A stretch of 64,000 nt of DNA from positions 77,541,285 to 77,605,284 of the forward strand of contig JALGQZ010000002.1 in NCBI GenBank assembly GCA_023105745.1. Reading direction: 5' to 3'. Source of the stretch: Austropuccinia psidii. Taxonomy: Eukaryota > Basidiomycota > Pucciniomycetes > Pucciniales > Sphaerophragmiaceae. The first letter of the stretch is position 1, and each line of letters begins with the position of its first letter. Shown in pieces: positions 34,570 to 47,658 of the stretch. The notes beneath the pieces are model-generated. The model was not told the DNA's origin and searched no databases. It worked only from the letters and a program-made list of their open reading frames with translations. The position numbers were made by a program, and so were the translations under genes.

Positions 34570-37070
34570 ATTATGGTTATGTTGAATTCCAAGTGCTTGA
34601 TTACTTTGGAAAAGCTTGCAAGAAAAATATTAATTGTGACCTTACTGGGAGAACCAAGGGTATGTCAGATCATCTCACAGGCTTTAATCAGATGAAAAAC
34701 CCCAGCAAAAGGCCTTTGATTTCCTTTGGGGAACTTGAAAAATTCATTTATAATCCTTGGCCAAAAAGCGTAAGAATTTGTGCTTGTTATCCTCCTGGTA
34801 ACACAAAAAAAACCACAATAAAGCTTTTTGTTGGACACAGGTTCTAACTCTTGAAAGCCTGAAGACAGCCTTGGTCTACTTAATTTCTGAGACCAAAATT
34901 TCCCTGTCAATCACCAAGTCAAAATCATTTAAAGATATTTTGGAATTGTGCAATCCCAATATAATAAAAATTCTTGTTTGGAGTCATTAATTGACCATGC
35001 ACCTGTCAAACATTTCTTTTCAATCAGGAGCACATTTTCCGTCTCTTGACTGCCAACCCAATCCATTTATATTTGACCACAAATACATGGACTAGTCTAA
35101 ATTTGAAAGCCTATATGGCTTTGACATATCATTATTGACATGAGAAGTTTCATTTAACCACCTTGCTTTTGGGACTGAGTGAAATCAATGGTAAGAGTTC
35201 TATTTTTTTTCTTTCCTACATACTGATTATTGTATTTTATGTTTCAGGTAATCACTAAGATGCATCAATTTCCAAGATATTGTCTGGAAATACGCACTGA
35301 TGTGACCTTGTGTCACAATGCTGTCTGCCAGACCTCAGCAAAGGGAACTCTTGCTGAAAAGGCTATTAAACCGGTTGAAAGACCAATTAATACTGGCAAG
35401 TTTTAGATCACATTCCACCATGTGACAGTACCCCTGGGTTTAGAGCACTGCGTCCTGAAGTGCATGTAACTGATGGTATTACCCATGTCACCCTCATGGA
35501 GTTACATTAGTCACAACAGGAGCCTACAAGGAACCCCCAAGAGGAGGAACCCTTGTACACCAATGGAGCGGAAAACCCAGAAATTTCTGGTTGTTTGATT
35601 GAGACCACCTCTTGTCTCCAACCAGAATTGAATCCATGACATTGGTAACTGGTTTATTGTCAAAATGCTGTCTGCCAGACCTCAGCAAAGGGAACTCTTG
35701 CAGAAAAGGCTATTAAACCGGCTGAAAGACCGATTAATACTGGCAAGTTGTAGATCACATTCCACCATGTGACACATTGAAAGAAAAATAATTTTCATTA
35801 CAACTAAAAATGCATCAGTAAACCAGAAGATGTGTAACACAATGCAAGAGCTTTGCCCATATTTCATAGCAAGCAAACAATGGCTTGGCTTTATGGCACA
35901 TACTGTCAATCTTACCACATGGGATGGCCTTAAGGCCCTTTCTATAGGCTCCCCTAATTCAACCCAAAATCCATCTGAAGACAAATTTAGCCAAATAGCA
36001 ATTGCTAACCTTATTGGCATTTCTGATGGTAAATATATTCAATATTATTAAATCATTTTTCCAAATTTTGCATTTGGTGGGATTCTTGAATCAAAGTCCT
36101 CAATAAATTCACAAGTTGAATACCAAAGTGAATACCAGACCACCAATTTACTTTTGCTTGTGTGTAAAAGTTTGAATTCAACATACAGCATGCTTGTAAG
36201 AGCTCTTTTAATTAAAAAATCTTATGATCAGTTCCGAAGTCTACCAAATATGAAATAAAACTGACTCAACTCTCTTTAATGGGAAAAATTCAGAATAACA
36301 ATTGACTTCCTTGAATGACTTTATGAAAAGACTTGAATAATTTGTGGGTCCAAATACCCAACAATGAGTCATGCCTTACCATTTTATATTCTATTGAATA
36401 GGTATTTTTTTCAATCTTCTTCAGCTAACTGAATAATTTCTGTACTCATTTATTTGATGCCTATAATCAGTATGATCTGACCCTGATTGAGACTTCATCT
36501 GATGCAATGTGCAAGAAGTTGATGAGATATTTCAAGATTTTCAATAAAAAGCTACCTGAAGTATTTCAGCCATTTTGGAACCCAAATTTAAACTCAAATT
36601 TCTTTACATGAATGATTAAAAATTGTCTAGTTTAGGTACATTGGCTATAACATTGTTAAAAAAATTTACAGAGGAGGACCAGCAAATTTTAAAAAATCAA
36701 TCAACTCCAAAGCTTATCTTACTGTCCAACAGTATGTTGGGCTGTTTGATGAAATTTATTCAACATCAGCTCTTGAGGTCAGTACTTTGGAAATTAAACT
36801 GGAAAGATTCTCTTTTGAGCCACCGGCACCAAATTCTACAAACATATTGGCCTTTTGGAATTCGTGTAAATCTTTATTTCCTACCTTGGGGCTAATGGCT
36901 TACAGGTTTTTTTACATAGCAGCCACCAGTTCTCCATCTGAGAGAGTTATATCAGGTGTCAGAAAAATACTTACTTATCAATGTGCTGCTCCTTCCTCAA
37001 AGAATGTTGAGAAACTAGCTTTTTTTAAAAGCTGCTCTCACACTTTTGTTCCTTTGTTCTCTCATGAATA
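34570..37070 (+). pseudogene. hAT-family transposase pseudogene, copy 2
   Basis: Order on the plus strand: a BED-finger-like segment at 34593-34740 (DYFGKACKKN, GRTKGMSDHL), the hAT core TTNTWTSLNLKAYMALTYHY near 35075-35140, TTKNASVNQKM near 35800, MAHTVNLTTWDGLKAL near 35890-35940, and the C-terminal dimerisation domain at 36787-37068. That last domain shows FPTLGLMAYRFFYIAATSSPSER followed by KNVEKLAFFKSC, and its frame ends at the natural-looking TAG at 37069. A complete TRIM element interrupts it at 35311-35774. Several frameshifts and stops lie between segments. This copy keeps the C-terminal domain that copy 1 (16190-18317) lacks. Confidence 0.82.
35311..35774 (+). mobile_element. TRIM-like miniature LTR retrotransposon (464 bp)
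   Basis: Two direct repeats of 117 bases (35311-35427 and 35658-35774) begin TGTCA(C/A)AATGCTGTCTGCC and end CACCATGTGACA. They bound a 230-base internal region with no coding capacity. The flanks CCTTG (35306-35310) and CATTG (35775-35779) agree at 4 of 5 bases. TG/CA ends, a 5-base duplication and LTRs in direct orientation are the hallmarks of TRIMs, which depend on enzymes of full-size elements. A possible primer site, TGGGTTTAGAGCACTG, starts 7 bases inside the first LTR. No clear polypurine tract precedes the second LTR. Confidence 0.82.
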
Positions 37071-37288
37071 GAGATATGGACTTAATATCTATATTTTTAC
37101 TTTTCAATTTTTTGTTTTTTGTCTTTTCTACTATTAGTAGCCTTCTAAAGTATTAATTGCCTTCTGTGTCCCTAACCCTCCACAGGCTTCAGAGAAGAAA
37201 TTTTAGAAAATTGACTTCTTCCTGTAAAAAAAGGGTGGGAAGAAGAAAATTCTTGAAATATGAGCTACATGGGACAGCCTTAGCTCTT

Positions 37289-38883
37289 AGAGTGCTCTTG
37301 TCTCATTTTATAATACCATTTCTTGGCTTATTTGTAAAATAATGAGTGTAATATGGCAATTATGTATCCATCTGGTACTTTAAAGTCTTCTTTCAACATA
37401 TCACTTGTTTTATAAATTCAATATGCTTATATTCTCCTTCACCACTAAAGGTAGGCTATTACTCTAATCTTGGAATGTATTTAAATTTAAAGGCAGTTTC
37501 AACCTATTCATTATTGCTTAAAATTCTATGATGTAAGTCATTATTAAAGCTCAACACATTTCTTTCAAGAATTGATGTATATTTTATTGGTAGCTCATTT
37601 TTGAAGGAGATATTATTAATGATTTATTTATTAAATTCTTTCAGATCAGGTCTTTATCACTTTTCTCCAATTGTTCTTAGAAAACAGATGCATTTTGACC
37701 AGTTGAATTTTCCAAGTTTTGAACTTGTATTCTTGAATATTTTAATTTTTTAGTGATAAAAAAATAGAATAATCATCTTGATGGTTAAGAAATGCAGCTT
37801 TTGATTCTATCCTATCAAAATATGTGTCCAAGACAAAATATTTTCAAGAACTAAAATGGGCTGACTCTTTGACTTGTAAAATTTCTCTGCTCAACTTCTC
37901 TTTGACATACTCAAAGTTCCTAAGTTTTGTTAAAATTTCCCTTTCAAAAGTTCCAAAAGTAGATGCAAGCTTTGAAAAATCTATTTATTTTGCAAATTTT
38001 GATTCATTCTTTCCTCCTCCTTGTTTTTGAATTCCATCAAAGTTCTTTCCATATTGAACAAATTGTCCATTGCTGTCCTTTCTCTCTTTGGAGTAATTCT
38101 GAGGGTAAGTTTTGTTCCACTTGGACTTTTGCTTCACCTTTGCCTTTTTCTTGCCCTTCCAGTTGATCTTTGGGGCTTTATTGTCTTTTTTTGGCACTTT
38201 TGGAGGCGTATTATTGCTTGTTGAGGCTTGGGCAGCTTCAACAGGGGTGTCATCCTTCTTATGAGCCTCTGATAACATGATTTTTTTCCAACAAAGATTT
38301 TATTTTATGGACTTTCCCTTTGAAAGAAATTGATGTCCAACCTTTCAAAAACTCTTTTGTCTTTTCTGGAACCAAGAATTTCTTTACTTGAAGGTAGGAG
38401 TTCATTGTCCCTATCCACAAGCTGGGAAGAAATTCCCACTCCTGCTGCTTTTCTGCCAAACCCCAGCTCTTGTACTGAGACTAGTATATCTCCACTGCTT
38501 CTTCCTGGAACTTCAGAGCTTAAAACATGAATAGCAGCAATTTCAGATTCTGTACTCTCAAGAATAGTTTCAAAGGTACTAATCAGACTTCTGGCATACT
38601 CCAGATGTGCCTCTCCTGTGGGATGGTATTCTTGTCTTTTGAGCTTAAGACTTGAATGTCAATGTTCAGATCCATCTCATTGGATGGATTAGCTTCTTCC
38701 ACTTTTATTAGGAGTCATTTCACATCAATTGAAAGCAGATTCAACTAAGAAATGGGTTAAATTCACCTTCTGGACCTTTGAAGGGTTCTTTTTTAAGAAA
38801 AACTATTGGTCTTTCACTGGTTTGAATCACAACACTTGAGTCTGAAATGCTAGAGTCAGAAGACCTTTCTCTGATAGATGACA
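37289..38883 (-). pseudogene. gag: 5' half of gag of element 2, with a conserved intron
   Basis: On the minus strand the gag exon begins after a TTCTAG acceptor near 38884 and reads SSIRERSSDSSISDSS. It ends at AG/GTGAAT, and an intron of 65 bases (38702-38766) separates it from EEANPSNEMDLN. Element 1 has an intron at the same place. Downstream come MNSYLQVKKF (38420), a Lys-rich tail with NWKGKKKAKVKQK (38150), a coiled-coil-like stretch (about 37650-37980) and the capsid block GEGEYKHIEFIKQV to KKWYYKMRQ (about 37440-37300). Gag forms the particle that packages element RNA. Stops and frameshifts are frequent. Confidence 0.78.
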
Positions 38884-39404
38884 CTAGAATCAAAAGATAT
38901 AAGTTATTTTATTAAAAATAATAATAATAAGCCTCAATAACTCAGCTCATTGGAGAAAGTTGCTATAAATTAATTTATGGAAAATTACATCAAAAATAAA
39001 TCAAATTGTCTAAATAGTAAAAAATATGTCTTTGAGTAAAATTTTTTCATTTTTTGTTTTATGTTTTATGTTCTTGGAGAAATAATAAGCTTACTAATCC
39101 AAATTGTATTATTATCCACTTTATACTAGAATAACCCAAAAAATAAATTTCAAGTCTGTGATGTGAAAAAGCCACTAGTTAGAAAACAAAAATTTATTCC
39201 AAATCACTCAATATTATATTTTTTCAAACAATATTCTTAAGAAAAATAAGTTTATTGATATTATAAAAATTATTAATAAGGGATAAGTCCCATAAAAGCC
39301 AAATGAAAGTAAATAAGGCAATTTTATGTCAAAATAGAGTGAAATAAGGTTTAAAATATGATTCATGTCCCAAAAATTGGTGGTAATAACAGCCAGGTGC
39401 CAAA
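38884..39404 (-). other. leader of element 2 with primer-binding site
   Basis: Directly inside the 5' LTR the minus strand reads TTTGGCACCTGGCTG. The TGG start and location fit a tRNA primer-binding site at 39390-39402. The rest is an AT-rich noncoding leader that ends at the acceptor of the first gag exon. Confidence 0.6.
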
Positions 39405-41504
39405 GGTGAGGTTTTTCTATTAAAATCTTGATAATAGTAACAAATATGAAGAGTAATATGACTGTCCTCAGTAGGAAATAAAATTCAATTCAATATTATA
39501 ACCAAAAATTGATATAATTATAAAAAAGAAGAATTAATTATGATTAAATAGTTTCATAGTAATAAACTCTTGATAATAATAATAAATCATGATTATTCTA
39601 TTATTATTATAGTCACTGAAAGCTATAATAATAAGAGATATAAAAGCTGTTAAGAAGAAAACTATATGTGGAAAATAATAATATTAACCACTTATAAATA
39701 ATATCAATATTATTTACAAAAGAAATATTGCACACACTGTGCAGAGATAATTCTTATAGAGAAATTATATATAAAAAACTAATACCAAATAGAAAAGTAT
39801 AGAATATCCAGAAAGAAACTGACTTATGATATTTATTTAATACAATAAGTCAAAGAAAAACAGTTATGGTATGAAATAATTGAAAAACACACCAAAAATG
39901 AATATTTTACAAGGAATAGGAACAATATTTTATAATAAAAGAAGATTCATGAGTATTCAGAAGAAATTTGTGAATTTTAAAAGATATTTAAAACAACAGT
40001 TTTATATAATAAAATTGATTATTTGTGATTACAAAAATATAATCTAAATTCTATGACTTATAAAGAATAAAAATAAATTAAGAATAGCTTTAATAATATA
40101 ATATTTTATATAGAATAAAAAATTAGCTTTTTTAAAATGTCTAATTGATTGAATGATGATGATGGAAAAAAATAGTGATTAAAAGGCTTCTTTTCTGCCT
40201 TTAGAGCAGATATCATGACCAATAATAGTTATAGAGGGAGTTCTCAGATCAAAATGAAAAACCATGCTTAAAAATAAGATTCTTTACTTGAGGTAACTTA
40301 TTTTAAATTTTAATTCAAAGTTACCAGTTTTATTCTTAGCTCCAAGTAGCTTTACTCCTCATTTGAGTTGTTTATTTTAAGGTTTAATATAAAATTGACT
40401 TTCTTATATTTTAGTTTATCACTTGAGCAACTTGAAAATAGACCTTTAAGAAAAAATCTTTCAAATATGTTTTCAATTAATTTGGTAAGAAATCTTAATT
40501 TTCTTTGAGAATAATTAATAAAAGAGTTTTCAAGGCTCAATACCAAAGAATCTTACAAATAAAATACTTCAAATTTCATTTATACACAGATAACATGAAT
40601 CTCCAAGCCGTGTGAAATTTTCAAGTGAATACATTGAGAATTGGATTTTATTTGAAGTTTTGAAGTTATTGCTATTTTGCCACATAAAAATAGAAATACA
40701 CACTAAAACTTAACTTTTTAAAAGGTTCAAATGCTCTTAAATTTAACTTGAAACTTATTTAAGCTTGTTTAAAATTAAGTAAGATTTGACAGTTCTTAAA
40801 CCTTGATCACAAGCCTGCATATGGGGAGTCACCTGTTGGTAGCTTGTAATTCCTGTCCAAAAAGGGGGATAAACCAGCTTAAGATTTAAAATTCAAATGA
40901 AGTTTAATATTGAATCTTAAGTAAGGCTGAAAATACTTCATTAAAAGAGGACAAGTGCCTGGCTCTTTTTACCTTTTTTCCTTTGTCCCACCTTTTTGCA
41001 TGAATTTTTGCCCTTTTATTTTTTTAAAGCCATTTTATGGCTTTAAGAAAATTTAAATTGAGATCACACAGGACTTACAGCATGTATGGAAAATACTTAT
41101 CCAGTCCAGTAATTATATACAACATTTCAATTTCAACTGAATTTCTGTAGATTTTCATAAATCTTATGCAACTTTAAATTTAAGGTTAAATTTAACAATT
41201 TAACAATTTTAGTAAAATTTTTTAAGTTGTGTAATTGTACTGTGAGATTATTAAATCTTCCAATAACACATGAAGTAGCCATTTTTGGATATAACACCCC
41301 ATGGGTCTACCCTAGCTCATTATTGGTGTAGAATGCAAAAATGACATGATATTTTTAAATTTGTCTATCAAAAATAAATTTATACTTATTTTTTGTTATT
41401 CTTCATTTGAAATTAATTTTATCAGCCTGTTTATGGCTAAATAAAATGTATAAAAAACTATTTGTGGCTTTATGAGTATGTCATACATACCTCACAGGCT
41501 TGCA
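39405..41504 (-). repeat. 5' LTR of element 2 (family C, 2100 bp)
   Basis: The plus strand starts GGTGAGGTTTTTCTATT and ends CAGGCTTGCA, decayed versions of the family ends TGTAAGGTTTGTCTATG and CAGGCTCACA. It aligns by eye throughout with the C LTRs at 27417-29531 and 44981-47130, for example CACACACTGTGCAGAGATAA near 39731. The two flanks, CCAAA and TCTGT, do not match. This is expected, because one side is the inside of element 2. Confidence 0.85.
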
Positions 41505-44500
41505 TCTGTGGATCAAAGCACTCAAAAAGTAATAAGGTTTTTCAACTGCATATGCTTCTGATAAAACACATCTACCAGGTCAGTGGAATGGGGTTCCTTT
41601 TTCTGGAAATTATCTGGAACAAAAAAGATTATTTCAAAGGCTTGTTAAAAAATTCAAAGTTTGGAAAATGGAGCCAGCCGCAAAACTGTTCAGACATCTC
41701 AACCTGTTGCTTCAGAGACACTTGCCATTTGTGCCCCCATATTCTTTTCCTTCTAAAAGATAAAATTTTAAATCTCATGATCTCCAATTTTTATCTTTGG
41801 GGACTTATGCTAGAATACTCCATGACATTTTTTAGGGTGAAGCAAAGAAACAGTTAAAAAAGATAGCTTCAATCCCCAATCGTCCCCCCATAAAAGCCTT
41901 CCATTGGAATATACAATTCAATCTACTAAGCTACCCATTACAATGGAAACTAACTTGAGGTTGCACTAAACTGGTTCTTTGTTGAACCTCCAGAGAACAA
42001 ATAAACCAATATTTTAAAATTTTGGTGGTCACATAAGAGCCTTTTCAAAACTCTTTTAACCATGGAGCAAGTTTATCTTTCAATTCCTTCTTCTAGTCCT
42101 CATTTGGAGAAATCTTTCTCTCTTTTCAGGAAAACCTCAACTTAAAAGTTAGTATCTTTTCACCAAATGCATTTTGAGAACCTCATGTGCATTAAGGACT
42201 GGGCTCATTTATTCAGACATATTTACTCAGAATATGTGTAAAAGGTGTTCCAGTTTGAGTCTTTTGTGGCCCTGGTGGTTTGTTCTTGGTTTCTCATTTT
42301 TTCTCTGCTACATTATCTTGTGTTTTTTCTAGCTCTGCAATGGATTTGTTTCCAGTTCATGCATCTTGGTAAATATTAATTCTGGTATGTATCATTAAAG
42401 GTATTCTCAGGAGAGCTACTGTTACTTTGCACTATATACATCATTTGTACTGCATTTCCAGCCTTCCTGTAAATATAATGCTTTTCCAGCCTAGGTTAAG
42501 AATATTGCAAAGCCTATGAATGAGGGAAGGCTTTTTCTCTATTATTATTTTTTCCAAAGAATGAACAAATAATAATTTTCCTCTTGGCCCCATGGTAATG
42601 CATACCTCACCACAGTGAATCCTGATTTCTTTTTCTCAAAAATAAATTTTCATTTTTTCAATAAAATGATTTAATGATATCATTTCTCATGTTCAATAGA
42701 GCTTGATATAAAGTAATTTGTATGAATAGATAAGATGATTTTTCATGAAAAAAAGACTAACCATATTCACCATGAGAAAATTGCTACAACTGTCAGCAGG
42801 TGCACCATTTGGAATTCAGCTTGGATCCAGCTCAGGCTGGGCTTTTACTGTTCTTCTGAAATGAGTTGAAACATGAAGATCTCTGTTTGGGAAAACTCTT
42901 ATATTGTCTCAGCCACGAGAAGATTATAGAAATATAAAGAAAATATAATCATAGCTGCTTGTATTCCTTACCCACTTTGAACCACATTCTTATTTCAGCT
43001 TTGAAACTCAAGCATATAGAGAAATTAATATATTTTCAGATTTTTTATGAAAACACCAATTCTCAAATCATATTTTCTTTTTTTTAAAATAACTATACCT
43101 CAATATTTCAGTTCCCCATTGAGAATAACTAAGGTTTCTGACTTGAGTAGAGAAAATCCAAAATCCAAGAGGCTTACAAGTTTTATCATGAATTTTCTTG
43201 AAGGGTACTACCAGAAGGTGTATGTCTCATTGAAAAAATGTTGATCATAGATCTATACAATTTTTGAAGAGTATTTTAGGTCTGACTCTACTTAGTTTAT
43301 ATGGCTCCATTGACTAAATTGTATTGAGAAATGACCATAGCTTGTTATACAGTTTCAAATATTTCAGGGAAATCATCTTGAAATAACCAATCTCAAAGGT
43401 GAGAGTTCAAACTATTCATAGCTTAAAAATTAATGTGACTAATTTTTATCTTTTATTTCTACCTTCAATGAATAAACTTGATACATATTATATCATTTAG
43501 ATTCTTATTTTGGAGTAGTTTGAATTAAAAAATCAGGAAATAGTCTTATAGGCTGCCTTTGTGATTGTTACTTTTCTCCTTCCATTTTTCTGCCACTAAC
43601 CCTCTTTATCCCCTTCCACATTCAATCCTTAACTCTATTATAGTGTAATAATAATATTCAAACTCATTTAACTCTTGATATTATGGATGTATAATAAATT
43701 TAAAATTAGAAAAAATATTTCTTATTTGGTTTAAAAGAGATTTTCCAGTCATATTAAATATGCAATTATTTCTTATTTTCCTCATTTTAATGCTCTTTTC
43801 ATTATTCTCCTCCCATTCATTGTCACAAGAGATCAATTCTTTATTTCCTCAAAATTTTTCTTTTATTAGAATTATATTAAATTTTAACATGGTATATATT
43901 TGGCTACTTTAAATTCTATTTTCAGTTTTAAATTGAAGATTTTTAAAGATATACAAGGTACTGTGCAAAAATTTAATATAAGAACAGAATTTCAAGAGAT
44001 GGTAAAAAGGATAAGCAGACTTTCACACAATATTGAATAATGACAACATGACAAAAATTGTGAACAGTAAATATTTTTAATTTATTCATGAAAATTGAGG
44101 AAGGAAATGGACTGAGTTTTCTTGTTGAATATTGGTAAATACGAATTAATGTCAACTTTTATGTATCTATTCTTTTGGGAATGTTAAGTTGAAAATAAAT
44201 GTAAAATGCAAAACACTTATTAAATAATTCAAATATGAAAATCAGATTTAAATGAAAATATCTTTACTTTCTTTATTCAAATTTGAAAATAAATTTTACA
44301 CAATTAGATTGATATATTCAATCTAATTGAATGGCTTATCACTGCCTTGAAAGCTTTCAAATCAAAATAATATGATAAATCACCAGGTTTTAGGTTTTTT
44401 AAAACCTGCATATATGGAAATAAGCTTCGCAAGAACAGTTGAGAATTTCAAAAAATAATAAAAAAATTGTTTTTGACCATTATCTATTTCCAAATATCAA

Positions 44501-44980
44501 TCAATTCTATTATTGAAATGATTATTTCACCATATATTTTTTATTTTACAAAATGCAGTTTAATTGGTCTAGATATTTAAATATTTTAAGTCAAAATAGT
44601 ATGGCTCCTCATTACTCCCAATAAGAAATCTGCCAATTTATATTATTTTCTTGATTTGTCTCCATAAAAATGAATTTAAAGGATGTGCAAAGGCTTTGAT
44701 TTTCTGATTTAGGTGCTTTAATTCCAAAATCTGGGAATGAGTTATATTATCAAAGATTATGTTAAGAAATAATCACATTATTTTGAATGTTTGAAACCTA
44801 TATCTCTCTTATATATCTTATTGATTTATACCTCATATATTCAATTGACTATTTGGAAATTCCCTGTATTTTAACATACAAATACACAATACTTTAGCCA
44901 CCAGGAAAGATTCAAAGGATTCTTTAACACAAAATAGTCAATTCAAAAATTCTCTTCAGATAAGTAAAGCTTGAAAATAT
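41505..44980. other. AT-rich spacer of 3.5 kb, nothing recognised
   Basis: Between two C LTRs. A 131-codon plus-strand frame (41462-41857) starts inside the LTR and has no known domain. No RNA gene, repeat edge or coherent set of exons is visible. It may be old host or transposon sequence beyond recognition. Confidence 0.45.
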
Positions 44981-47130
44981 TTTAAGGTTTGTCTATGAAA
45001 CTCTTGATAATAGTAGCAATATCAAGATTACTATGACTTTCCTCAATAAAAAAAGATAATATAATAAAATATTATAACCACAAATTTATATGATTATTAA
45101 AGATAATTATATTAAAACAAGAATTCCAATTATTATTAAATGATTTAATAATAAAAAAATCTTTATAATTATGATAACTTATAATTATTCTATTATTGCT
45201 ATAGTCACTGACAATTATAACAACAAGAAGTGTAAAGCTCTTAATGGGAAAATTACACGTGGAGAATTTTAATATTCATCCACTTATAAATAATATAAAC
45301 ATTATTTAGAAAACAATTATCACACATACTGTGTAGATATAATTCTTCTAAAAAATTCTATAAAAAAAACTAATAATAGATAAAAAAATAAAGAATTTTA
45401 AAGAAAAATTATTTATGGTATATATTTAATACAACAAGTCAAATACAACAGTGATTATATTAAATAATTATTATAAGTTAAAAACACGCCAAAAAAACAA
45501 TATTTTAAAGATAAAATAACTTTTTATAAGAAAAATATGATTTAAAGAGTTTTTAAGAGGAATTTGTGTATTTTAGAAGATAGTTAAGATGATAATTTTA
45601 TAAAATAAAATATTTTATTGGTGATTACAACAATAATCTGAATAATACGATTTCAATTCTTTAATTTAAGATTAATAAAGAATGAAAGAAATTAAGAATT
45701 ACTTTAATAATAAGATTTTATATGTAATTAAACTTTACCTGTTTAAATGTCTAATATAATTGGATTGATAATGAATGATGGTCAAAAGAAGTGATTAATA
45801 GACTCTTTTTATTTCTGCAGAGCAGCTCTCATAATTCATCATGGATATAGAGGGCATCCTCAGGTCAAAACTGGAAAACCATCCTTAAAAATAATGTTCT
45901 TAACTTAAGGTAACTTATTTTTAATTCCAATTTAAAGTTACCAGTGTCATTCTAAAATATAAGTAGCTTTAATCCTCATTTGGGTTAATTATTTTCAGCT
46001 TCAGTATAAGATAAGTTTATTTATATTGAATTTCATCACATGAGCAACTTAAAAGTAGATTTTCAAGCAAAAATCACTTAAACTCAATTTTTAAAGAAAT
46101 CTTAACTTTATTCAAGGATAATTAAAAGAGTAAATTTCCATGCTAATTACCAATAAAACATGTTTATGAAAGATACTTAAAATTCTAATTATACATGGAT
46201 AAAACTAGATTGTAAGCTGTGTGAAAATTCAAGGCAAATCCATTAAGAATTGGATTTTTAATGAATCTTTGAAGTTATTACTATTTTTCCATGTAAAATA
46301 GAAATACACACCAAAACTTAACTTTTTATAAGGTTTTTATGCTTTTAACTTTGAATTTTTAAGCTTATTTAAGCTTTGACAGTTCTTAAAGCCTTAATTT
46401 AAAGCTAGCATATTGGTATTTACCCTTTGGCAGCTTAAAATTCCTGTCCAAATTGTGATAAAACCAGCTTACACTTTCAGGTTGGATCAAAGTCTAGTCT
46501 TCAAATTTAAATAAGGTTGAAAATCCTCCAATACAGGTGGAAAACCTTAATTGAATCCTTGCAGATGCAAAAAGCTGGGTACTGCAGCTCTGTTTGGTCT
46601 TTTTCCTTTGTCCCACCTTTTTGCGCGGATTTTGCTCTTTTATTTATTTAAAGCCATAATATGGCCTTAAACCCATTTAAATTGAGCCCATGCAAGATTT
46701 ACATCCTGTATGGCAAATCCTTAGCCAATTCAGTAAATATACACAACACCTTAATTTTAACTAAATCTTTTTTATGTTTGCATAAACCTTATGAAACTTT
46801 AAATTTAAGCTTATTTAAGCTTAAACTTAACAATTTCAAGAAATTTTAAAAAATGTTGCAATTTTACTATGAGATCCTTAAATCCTGTAATAACATAAGA
46901 AATAATCATTTTTGGGTATAACACCCTATGGGTGGACCCTAAGTTATTTTTGGTGTAGAATCCAAAAATGACATAATAATTATAACTTTGTTTATCCAAA
47001 ACAATTTATACTTATTTTCTGTTATTTTTTATTTTAAATTCAATTGAAAAGTCTGTTCAAGACTAAATCAACTGTATATAAAGTTATTTGTTGCCTTATG
47101 GGTATGTTATATATACCTCACAGGCTCAAA
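44981..47130 (-). repeat. solo LTR, family C (2150 bp)
   Basis: The plus strand starts TTTAAGGTTTGTCTATG and ends CAGGCTCAAA, one base off the family termini at each end. The flanks are AATAT on both sides (44976-44980 and 47131-47135), a perfect 5-base duplication. It is collinear with the C copy at 27417-29531. No element interior adjoins it. Confidence 0.9.
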
Positions 47131-47658
47131 AATATAGTGGAATTGTTCAAATAAAATTTCAGTAATGCATTTTTTAGCCATAAATTTAATGTAAAAAAAA
47201 AATTATATCTAAAAAGGGATGTTATTTGCTACTCTGTTAGAAATGAATTGGTTTTTTATCATGATAAGACAGAAATTGACATGAAATTTTATATTCCTCT
47301 TCAAAGTATAAGCAAAAAAATTCTTTTTTCATTCAAAAAGGACTCAATTATCTCAAAATTTCATCTCATAAAGGACTTAATAATATTAATCAAAGAATAT
47401 ATTTATTATTATCCAGGATGATCTGAGATTTTCCAATTATAACCATAGTTTGAAAAGTCATTAGCTGAGCTAAGGAGAAATGGATCTCTTTCATCTTTAT
47501 TAATTACTAGAGATTGGTTAAAGCTCAATTTAGGTATCAGGAGTAAGATTTAAAGCCTTGGAATCAAGATAATCTAATGGTGGCTGAATATTCATGAATA
47601 TTTGTTCAGTATTGGAAATGGGGTTTTTATAAGAATTTGTATAAATGTTTAATGACAC
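47131..47658. other. spacer, nothing recognised
   Basis: AT-rich sequence between the solo C LTR and the 3' end of the split unknown gene. Part of it may be the 3' flank of that gene. Confidence 0.5.

Larger units (their letters stand above)
33728..37288 (+). mobile_element. hAT DNA transposon inserted in gag of element 2
   Basis: Gag coding of element 2 stops near 37289 and resumes near 33727, so about 3.5 kb was inserted. Inside lies a plus-strand hAT transposase. The bases CTAAAGTTGCTCCCTG at 33730-33745 and the reverse complement of 37268-37283 agree at 11 of 16 positions, mostly differing by transitions. They could be terminal inverted repeats. No clean 8-base duplication is visible, so the exact edges are uncertain. 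The parts 33746-34560 and 37075-37267 hold no gene. 33960-34290 is a pyrimidine-rich low-complexity stretch. Confidence 0.6.
25235..41504 (-). mobile_element. Ty3/gypsy chromovirus element 2, full length but decayed (family C LTRs)
   Basis: Read on the minus strand, the order is 5' LTR (41504 to 39405), primer-binding site, leader, gag, protease, RT, RNase H, integrase, chromodomain remnant, polypurine tract (27325 to 27311) and 3' LTR (27310 to about 25235). Two insertions interrupt it: a solo C LTR at 27417-29531 and a hAT copy at about 33728-37288. Subtracting them leaves an internal region of about 6.4 kb, close to the 6.6 kb of element 1. The polyprotein aligns with element 1 throughout. 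I could not find a target-site duplication, because the outer edge of the 3' LTR lies in low-complexity sequence. Confidence 0.85.
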
